A stretch of DNA of 26,037 nucleotides. It comes from a virus. The position numbers were made by a program, and so were the translations under genes. Below the pieces are notes generated by a model. That model did not search any database. It saw only the letters and a list, made by a program, of their open reading frames with translations, and was not told the DNA's origin. The stretch lies in the IMG/VR virus record IMGVR_UViG_3300023103_000012, positions 1 through 26,037 of that record; one strand, written 5' to 3'. Shown in pieces: positions 21,401 through 26,037 of this stretch (position 1 is its first letter; each line of letters begins with the position of its first letter).

Positions 21401-21883
21401 ATGGCCATTATTGTCGAAGATGGAACCGGTGTACCGGGAGCAAACAGTTATGTTTCTGTTGCACAGCTGGAGTCGTATGCGGCGGACAGAGGCATTGAGA
21501 TTGTCGGTAACCCAGAAGTGCTACTGATTAAAGCGATGGATTATATCGAGACCATTTCTTACTGCGGACATAAAGCATCGGGCATTCAGCCTTTGCAGTG
21601 GCCTAGATATGGTGTATTTGTGGATGGCTTCTATTTGGGGGCGACCGTTATTCCGGTCAATCTAAAGCAAGCACAGATGCAAACAGCTTTATCGATAGAT
21701 GCAGGCATTGACCCCAGCTCTACATTGCCACGTGAGATTAAGAGCGCCACAGTAGGGCCAGTAAGTGTTACCTATACTGATGGCTCAGCAACAGAAATCA
21801 TTCGCAGTGTGAACAGTCAGTTACAAAAACTAATCTGCAATTATAATGCAGTCACAGAATTTAAAGTTTTTAGAGGCAGTTAA
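21401..21883 (+). CDS. Head-tail connector (adaptor), DnaT-like family
   Basis: The 160-residue protein begins with the signature of the putative 'DnaT-like ssDNA-binding' phage family (AIIVEDGTGVPGANSYVSVAQLESYAADRG), followed by LLIKAMDYIE and LQWPRYGVFVDG. In phage genomes this family occupies the adaptor slot after the coat gene. It would bind below the portal. It is preceded by AAGGA and ends one base before the next start. The family name is historic and does not imply a DNA-replication role. Confidence 0.75.
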   Translation: MAIIVEDGTGVPGANSYVSVAQLESYAADRGIEIVGNPEVLLIKAMDYIETISYCGHKASGIQPLQWPRYGVFVDGFYLGATVIPVNLKQAQMQTALSIDAGIDPSSTLPREIKSATVGPVSVTYTDGSATEIIRSVNSQLQKLICNYNAVTEFKVFRGS

Positions 21884-22243
21884 ATGGGACAATTTTCTAA
21901 TCAAATGACCCAAATTGCTTCTCAGTTGATTACCTACTTTGGTGAGTCTATTAGTTTTACCCGCAAAGCCACCTCAGGTTTTAATACTGGGACCAGTCAA
22001 GCGATTCCCGGGCAAACAACGACCTATGCCACAAGAGGTGTGCCAGAGAACTACAATATGGATGAGGTGGATAATTCACTTATTGAACGAGGCGATATGC
22101 GCGTCACTTTAAGTAAAACCACAGTGGTTCCTTTAGTGGGTGATGTTGCGACATTTAGAGGGGCCAATTGGCGGGTTATCAATGTAGAGATTATCTCAGC
22201 CCAAGGTGACAACATTGTTTATCAAGTTCAGGTACGTAAATGA
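21884..22243 (+). CDS. Head closure/stopper-like protein
   Basis: This 119-residue, beta-rich protein includes GESISFTRKATSGF, a RGDMRVTLSKTTVVPLVGD segment and FRGANWRVINVEII, the usual layout of head-closure (stopper) proteins. It sits between the adaptor and a gp10-like neck gene, starts directly after the preceding stop, and overlaps the next gene by four bases. Its function as a DNA-retaining stopper is inferred mainly from synteny. Confidence 0.65.
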   Translation: MGQFSNQMTQIASQLITYFGESISFTRKATSGFNTGTSQAIPGQTTTYATRGVPENYNMDEVDNSLIERGDMRVTLSKTTVVPLVGDVATFRGANWRVINVEIISAQGDNIVYQVQVRK

Positions 22244-22632
22244 GTTTTAAATCTGAGTTTGACCGAGCCGTTAGGATATCGGTTGATGCGGCTGAAAAGA
22301 CCATTAGAGCCACAGCGATTCAAATGTTCTCAGAAATCATTAAACAGACCCCTGTGGATACGGGTAGGCTGCGCGGTAATTGGCAAACCAGTGTCAACTC
22401 GCCGGCTTATGGGGTGATTGATGGCATCAGGCCTGAGGTGGTAGCGATTAATGAGGTCACCACGGCTGCGGTCAGTTTAAATATGGGTGAGAAGCTCTAT
22501 ATGGCCAACAACTTGCCCTATGCGTATAGAATTTCCCAGGGCTGGAGCAGTCAACGGCCTTCTGGCTGGATTGAAAACATTATTTCTACCTTCCAGGCCG
22601 CACTGGATAAAAAAGCGAGGGAGCAAAGATGA
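22240..22632 (+). CDS. HK97 gp10-like neck/tail-completion protein
   Basis: The 130-residue protein has the family pattern: a helical start (FDRAVRISVDAAEKTIRATAIQMFSEII), the KQTPVDTGRLRGNWQ motif characteristic of HK97 gp10-like proteins, and NNLPYAYRISQGWSSQRPSGW near the end. It helps to join head and tail. Its start overlaps the previous stop (ATGA) and its stop overlaps the next start (ATGA at 22629), so the neck genes are translated as one chain. Confidence 0.85.
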   Translation: MSFKSEFDRAVRISVDAAEKTIRATAIQMFSEIIKQTPVDTGRLRGNWQTSVNSPAYGVIDGIRPEVVAINEVTTAAVSLNMGEKLYMANNLPYAYRISQGWSSQRPSGWIENIISTFQAALDKKAREQR

Positions 22633-23378
22633 GCTTTGGCGCTATTCAGGCATTGCTTGATACGACTTTAAATGCAGCAGTCGATGATATCCCTGTTGCT
22701 TGGGAGAATATTAAGTTCACCCCCATTCTCGATGAGCCTTGGGTGAGACCCACTTTACTCAGTGGTACAACGACGGTTTTAGACCTTTGCGCCAACCAAG
22801 TGCCATCGGGCAGCTATCGGGTGGATGTATTTTATCCATTGGGGGCGGGACCTGGGGATGCTTTAGACTTAATCGATGTGATTACTGAAGAGTTTAGAGC
22901 CGTCAGTGTGATGTCATTATTGGACACTGTGCTGGTGATAGGGGCGATATCGCAAAGTCAGCGGTTGATTGATGATGCCTGGATGATGATGTCTTTAGAT
23001 ATTGCCTGGCAAGCTTATGAAGGCGCAGCAGAAATAAACGGCGTCAGCATGACCAATTGGGTCTCAGTGGATAGCTCTCAAATCGCCCAAAATGGCTATG
23101 CTTACTTAACAACCAACAACATTGCCCGTGTGGAGATTGAGTTACCGCTCAGTTCTAAGCGCGGTGATGGCTTTCGAGTAGCCGGCTATGGTAACGGGGG
23201 TTGGCGAATTACCCAAAATGCGGGACAAGCCATATTTATGGATGCTTCGAGCACGACAACTGGGGCTTCGGGCAGTTTGTCTTCTTTGAGCCCTCGAGAC
23301 GCTGTAGAGTTGGTATGTGTATTGGATAATTTAGAATGGCAGGTACTCTCCTCACAGGGAAATTTGTCTATCGTATGA
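22629..23378 (+). CDS. Tail terminator protein with a fibre-like C-terminal extension
   Basis: The 249-residue protein divides in two. Residues 1-140 match tail terminators (DUF4128-like): QALLDTTLNAAVDDIPVAWEN, then YRVDVFYPLGAGPGDALDLID. This part caps the tail tube. Residues ~150-249 form an extra beta-rich domain with IAQNGYAYLTTNN, GDGFRVAGYGNGGWRITQNAGQ, a TTTGASGSLSSL segment and VELVCVLDNLEWQVLSS. I associate this pattern with repeating domains in phage tail fibres. The total is nearly twice the usual ~130-150 residues. The extension is in one continuous frame with no stop. It may decorate the neck. Confidence 0.75.
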   Translation: MSFGAIQALLDTTLNAAVDDIPVAWENIKFTPILDEPWVRPTLLSGTTTVLDLCANQVPSGSYRVDVFYPLGAGPGDALDLIDVITEEFRAVSVMSLLDTVLVIGAISQSQRLIDDAWMMMSLDIAWQAYEGAAEINGVSMTNWVSVDSSQIAQNGYAYLTTNNIARVEIELPLSSKRGDGFRVAGYGNGGWRITQNAGQAIFMDASSTTTGASGSLSSLSPRDAVELVCVLDNLEWQVLSSQGNLSIV

Positions 23379-23412
23379 TTTATAAAGTTTTAGTTTAACA
23401 AGGAGAGCTGTG

Positions 23413-23817
23413 ATGGCTGTGATTATTACCCAAGGTCTAGAGTTAACGATTGAAAGCAGTTTAGGTGTCGCAACAGCGATTGATTGTATTACTTCATTAT
23501 CGGGCTTTACTGGGGAAGCAGAAGACATAGATGTGACTTGTTTGTCTTCTACGGCACGTGAATACCGTCAGGGGTTACAGGATTTTGGTGATTTGACCAT
23601 TGAGTTAATTCGTGATCCAAGACAGGCCGGACAAATCGTTTTAGAAGAAGCCAAAAATGCTCAAGCTGTTCGCGAGTTTGTGTTAACGCTACCTTCTGGT
23701 GACGTTGCCACCTTTGATGGTTACGTGAAGTCATTGTCCTTATCTGCTGATACCGGTGGCGTGGTCACAGGGACTGCGACAGTCAAGATTACGGGCGATG
23801 TTGTGTGGTCTGTATAA
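23413..23817 (+). CDS. Major tail tube protein
   Basis: This 134-residue protein has a tail-tube pattern: an N-terminal strand, TSLSGFTGEAEDIDVTCLSS, a REYRQGLQDFGDLTIELIRDP segment and a beta-rich end with a GYVKSLSLSADTGG turn. In lambda-like siphoviruses this protein polymerises into hexameric rings along the tape measure. ATG at 23413 is chosen because the AAGGAGAG site lies seven bases upstream; a GTG three bases earlier would add a single residue. It follows the tail terminator gene. Confidence 0.85.
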   Translation: MAVIITQGLELTIESSLGVATAIDCITSLSGFTGEAEDIDVTCLSSTAREYRQGLQDFGDLTIELIRDPRQAGQIVLEEAKNAQAVREFVLTLPSGDVATFDGYVKSLSLSADTGGVVTGTATVKITGDVVWSV

Positions 23818-23820
23818 ATT

Positions 23821-24006
23821 ATGGGCTCTAAATTTGCGGCAATTAAAAAATGGGTGGCGCTCGCCCCCAAAACCTTGATTGCCGAGCGTTTAGAAATCTG
23901 CAGTACCTGTCCTAATAATAAATTAGGTGTGTGTACGCAGTGCGGATGTATTTTGAAGTTTAAAACTAAGCTTGCTTCGAGCAAGTGTCCAATTCATAAG
24001 TGGTAG
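23821..24006 (+). CDS. Small zinc-ribbon-like protein
   Basis: The 61-residue protein has C-x2-C at CSTC, then CTQCGC and a last KCPIHKW, giving six cysteines with a potential zinc-ribbon set (CSTC plus CTQC) and a further Cys-x2-His pair. Short phage proteins with 'CP.......C..CGC.......KCP..KW' are found in several tailed phages, with no settled role. It lies three bases after the tail tube stop and three bases before the chaperone gene, so it is part of the tail operon. It is unusual to see it inserted in the tube-to-chaperone interval. Confidence 0.7.
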   Translation: MGSKFAAIKKWVALAPKTLIAERLEICSTCPNNKLGVCTQCGCILKFKTKLASSKCPIHKW

Positions 24007-24009
24007 AGC

Positions 24010-24360
24010 ATGTTATTGACCCGAGAACAGATTTTAAAAAGCAATGATAGAAAGCATGTAGAGATTGAGATACCGGAATGGGGCGGCAAAGTCCGAATTG
24101 GCGTGCTCTCCGGCTATGATAGAGAAAAAGCTGAAGAAGAATTCAGTAAGACTAATTTAAATGCCCAGGATAAATATAATCGTCGGGCTTTCTTTGTTGC
24201 CATCAGTGTGATTGATGAAAAGGGTAACCGCATATTTACGATGGATGATGTCAAAGCGCTGAATGAGAAAAACTGGGAAGCCTTAGACAGAATTGTGGAT
24301 AGCTCCAGATTATTGAACAAGATTGGCGATGAAGCGGTTGAGGGCTTGGCAAAAAATTAA
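24010..24360 (+). CDS. Tail assembly chaperone G
   Basis: The 116-residue product corresponds to lambda gpG-like chaperones: IEIPEWGGKVRIGVLSGYDREKAEEEF, then VAISVIDEKGNRIFTMDDV and WEALDRIVDSSRLLN. It binds the tape measure and recruits tube subunits. A slippery run (GCA AAA AAT) lies immediately before its TAA. Slipping back one base there continues into the downstream ORF to give the G-T fusion. Its position between the tube and the tape measure is the conserved one. Confidence 0.85.
   Translation: MLLTREQILKSNDRKHVEIEIPEWGGKVRIGVLSGYDREKAEEEFSKTNLNAQDKYNRRAFFVAISVIDEKGNRIFTMDDVKALNEKNWEALDRIVDSSRLLNKIGDEAVEGLAKN
24349..24357 (+). promoter_or_regulatory. -1 programmed frameshift slippery site
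   Basis: The sequence GCA AAA AAT, in the zero frame directly before the TAA stop at 24358-24360, contains the heptamer A AAA AAT of type X XXY YYZ. A -1 slip makes the reading frame continue as KKLIDRPFRRYLFSLAERMGVS... through 24620. This is the expected layout of lambda G-GT. No strong downstream hairpin was identified. Confidence 0.8.
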
Positions 24361-24620
24361 TAGACAGACCGTTTAGGCGCTATCTTTTCTCTCTTGCGGA
24401 AAGGATGGGGGTGTCTGTCAAAGAATTGCTGGGCAAGATGGACAGTCAAGAGCTGGGTGAATGGTGGGCATATGATTTAACCAAGTCTCCAGAGTTTCTT
24501 GAGCGGTATAAGCGAGAAAAAGAGGCAAAGCAGTTTGCGGCGCTATCTAGGGAAGAGATGAAACTTAAAGCAATGGCGCTTTTTTCAAATTGTGGCGCAG
24601 TCAATAGGGATAAAAAATAA
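24351..24620 (+). CDS. T part of the G-GT frameshift fusion (tail chaperone GT)
   Basis: The -1 frame is open from at least 24348 to the stop at 24618-24620. After the slip it reads LIDRPFRRYLFSLAERMGVSVKELLGKM and then LGEWWAYDL, the typical T-domain pattern of siphovirus GT chaperones. The full GT protein would be about 203 residues. The conserved RPFRRYLFSLAERMG segment lies upstream of the first ATG (24405), showing that it is translated only by frameshift and that 24405 is internal. The low-abundance GT is expected to bind tape measure and tube subunits. Confidence 0.85.
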   Translation, partial: KKLIDRPFRRYLFSLAERMGVSVKELLGKMDSQELGEWWAYDLTKSPEFLERYKREKEAKQFAALSREEMKLKAMALFSNCGAVNRDKK

Positions 24621-26037
24621 ATGGCGGTTTCAACAGTTGCAAAGCTTGTATTAGAGCTCAGTGCTAGCTCGGAAAAGCTAACAAAAGATTTATCTAAGTC
24701 CGAAAGCGCAATCTCGACATTCGCTGATAGTGCGAAAAAAAAGTTTGCTCTTATTGGAACAGCCGTGAGCGCGCTCACCTCATTAATAGCAGCCGGAGGT
24801 TTAACCGCTGCTATATTAAACAGCGTAAACAGCTTAGATAACATTGGTGATACCGCCCAATCGCTTGGCATTGCCACGAAAGAACTGCAGCGGCTGCAAT
24901 TTCAGGCTGAGCAGGCTGGCTCTTCTGCTGAGGGTATCGTTGGGGCTTTAGGTCTCATGCAAAATGCCATTGGCGAAGCAGCCTCCGGGAACGAGTCTTT
25001 AGTTAAAACTTTTGCCTCTCTAGGGCTTAATGTAGAGAGTTTAAAGAATTTAAGGCCTGAGCAGCAGTTCAGGGCAATTGCTGATGGCATCAGGAATATC
25101 AATAACCAATCCGACCAAGCCAATATTGCCCGTGGCATCTTCGGTCGAGGTGGCATTCAACAGCTTAATCTTCTTAGAAGTAACTTAGACGAGACATCTG
25201 CCACCTTTGATAGATTGGGCTTAGGGATTACAGAAAGCCAAAGTCAAAATGTCGACGCTTTCGATAAGACCAGGAATGCCTTAGATGCGGTATTTGGGAA
25301 CTTTAAAGAAACGGTGGCAGCAGAAGCCATTACTGGATTTACGGTCATTGGCGAAAGAGTTTTAGACTTAATCCAAAATATGGGTGGCTTACAGACAGTT
25401 GCTACAAATGTAGCAGCCAGCATTGTAGGTGGGCTTGCTTCAATTTCTTCAGCTTTTGATTTTGTCAGTGATAGTGTCAGTTTTTTACTTCAGACATTTA
25501 GATTAGGTCAATTAGCCGTGGGAAACTTAACGTTGGCGATCGATGAATACTCTTCAGCGGCCAGAAATGCACCGAGCCTTAATGAGATAGCAGCCATCAA
25601 TGCAAAAGCCAATACCCCTGAGAACTTGGCCAGGTCAGATTTTAATCCTCTAAAGTTTAAGCCTTATGAAGGTAAGTCCAAAGAAGAATATGCGACTGAA
25701 TTTGCCTTAAGGCGCCAAGAGATAGACCAGATTAATGAGCTGTTCACGGCCACAGAAGCGAATCGAGGCACTGGCAAATCAGGTGTTACCTCAGCATTGG
25801 AAGAGATACAGGCTAGATTAAAGGCAACAGGGGACGAAGCTAAGGCGACCAAACAAGTCTTAGATGATTTAGCTTCAAACTCTATGGCTAATTTAAGCGC
25901 CGCTAATCCTAATATGACTTCACCGACTAAAACTGGGGGCGGTTATGGCATCATCACGGACTCTGCCACCGGCCAAACGTATACGACTGGCAATGTCCCC
26001 AATGGGGCTTTGCCACAAAATATTAATATTACTGTAT
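24621..26037 (+). CDS. Tail tape measure protein, N-terminal part (continues at 1-223)
   Basis: The gene starts at the base after the chaperone stop and runs off the window end; its last part is at 1-223. The joined protein has 503 residues. Features are a polar coiled N-terminus (AKLVLELSASSEKLTKDL), a hydrophobic span at about 42-66 (LIGTAVSALTSLIAAGGLTAA) and RGIFGRGGIQQLNLL, a pattern common in tape measures. A second hydrophobic stretch lies around 265-294 and helical repeats follow. At roughly 0.15 nm per residue it predicts a short tail of about 75 nm. Identity follows from its place after G/GT and its composition. Confidence 0.85.
   Translation, partial: MAVSTVAKLVLELSASSEKLTKDLSKSESAISTFADSAKKKFALIGTAVSALTSLIAAGGLTAAILNSVNSLDNIGDTAQSLGIATKELQRLQFQAEQAGSSAEGIVGALGLMQNAIGEAASGNESLVKTFASLGLNVESLKNLRPEQQFRAIADGIRNINNQSDQANIARGIFGRGGIQQLNLLRSNLDETSATFDRLGLGITESQSQNVDAFDKTRNALDAVFGNFKETVAAEAITGFTVIGERVLDLIQNMGGLQTVATNVAASIVGGLASISSAFDFVSDSVSFLLQTFRLGQLAVGNLTLAIDEYSSAARNAPSLNEIAAINAKANTPENLARSDFNPLKFKPYEGKSKEEYATEFALRRQEIDQINELFTATEANRGTGKSGVTSALEEIQARLKATGDEAKATKQVLDDLASNSMANLSAANPNMTSPTKTGGGYGIITDSATGQTYTTGNVPNGALPQNINITV
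25910..26037 (+). repeat. Terminal overlap with bases 1-128
   Basis: Bases 25910-26035 are identical to 1-126. The next base differs (a at 26036, c at 127) and the last agrees. The difference is synonymous (GTA versus GTC). The overlap sits inside the tape measure gene, so it looks like circular assembly redundancy more than a physical end. Confidence 0.9.

Noticed and set aside
24405-24620. Stand-alone 71-residue gene starting at 24405
   Set aside because: The conserved RPFRRYLFSLAER segment lies upstream of this ATG in the same frame and is linked to G by a slippery site, so it is the T part of a frameshift fusion.
24446-24877. 143-residue minus-strand ORF antisense to the chaperone T part and tape measure
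   Set aside because: It overlaps two well-supported plus-strand genes and has no recognisable motif or ribosome site; its Ser/Ala/Phe composition is that of an antisense shadow.
25910-26037. Terminal repeat as true physical direct terminal repeats
   Set aside because: It lies in the middle of the tape measure reading frame, far from the terminase, and its ~126-base length resembles assembly overlap.
1-26037. tRNA genes and CRISPR arrays
   Set aside because: No cloverleaf with a convincing T-arm GTTCRANNC and acceptor pairing was seen, and no regularly spaced identical repeats exist; the ~60-bp leader repeats are degenerate and coding.

Overview
The window is best read as one complete genome of a small tailed bacteriophage with a long non-contractile (siphovirus-type) tail. 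Bases 1-126 reappear at 25910-26035, and the gene cut by the window end continues in frame at base 1, so the molecule is circular or terminally redundant with a unit of about 25,909 bp. The phage character rests on a full virion cassette: small and large terminase, DUF4055-type portal, MuF-type minor head protein, scaffold, P22-like coat protein, connector proteins, tail terminator, tail tube, the G/GT tail chaperones with a -1 frameshift, a short tape measure and a tail-tip set. The host cannot be read directly. Shine-Dalgarno-led genes, moderate GC and the protein families suggest a Gram-negative, probably proteobacterial, host.

Layout on the unit circle. Bases 12957-24620 hold packaging, head, connector and tail genes on the plus strand. 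Bases 24621-25909 plus 1-223 hold the tape measure, and 235-4944 hold tail-tip and adhesin-like proteins. Bases 4968-7267 hold a lysozyme-like protein, a tiny Gly/Cys-rich ORF, a compact tyrosine recombinase, a proline-rich DUF1737-like protein and two small membrane proteins. Bases 7269-8412 form a minus-strand cassette of four small genes including a ribbon-helix-helix protein. An overlapping divergent promoter region separates it from a plus-strand recombination set (RecT/Redbeta-like protein, SSB, unknown protein) at 8495-9909. A 456-bp non-coding region with inverted repeats leads into a chain of translationally coupled mini-ORFs and a winged-helix, replication-like protein. Small accessory genes follow: a membrane protein, two more DUF1737-like proteins, an AlpA-type regulator and a VRR-NUC nuclease.

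The most notable points are these. (1) The octamer TGGGGGYG occurs 46 times on the two strands by my hand scan, in all reading frames and all modules, where about 1.6 would be expected by chance. (2) At least three mini-ORFs upstream of the replication-like gene are chained by ATGA overlaps, partly made by a ~119-bp tandem duplication. (3) Two endonuclease-free inteins interrupt consecutive head genes: one splits the terminase Walker A motif and one sits in the conserved MuF motif and ends with Lys-Asn rather than His-Asn. (4) Three DUF1737-like proteins are encoded in one 26-kb genome. (5) The tail terminator has a fibre-like C-terminal extension. No DNA polymerase, helicase or primase is recognisable, so replication probably depends on host enzymes recruited by the Rep-like protein.
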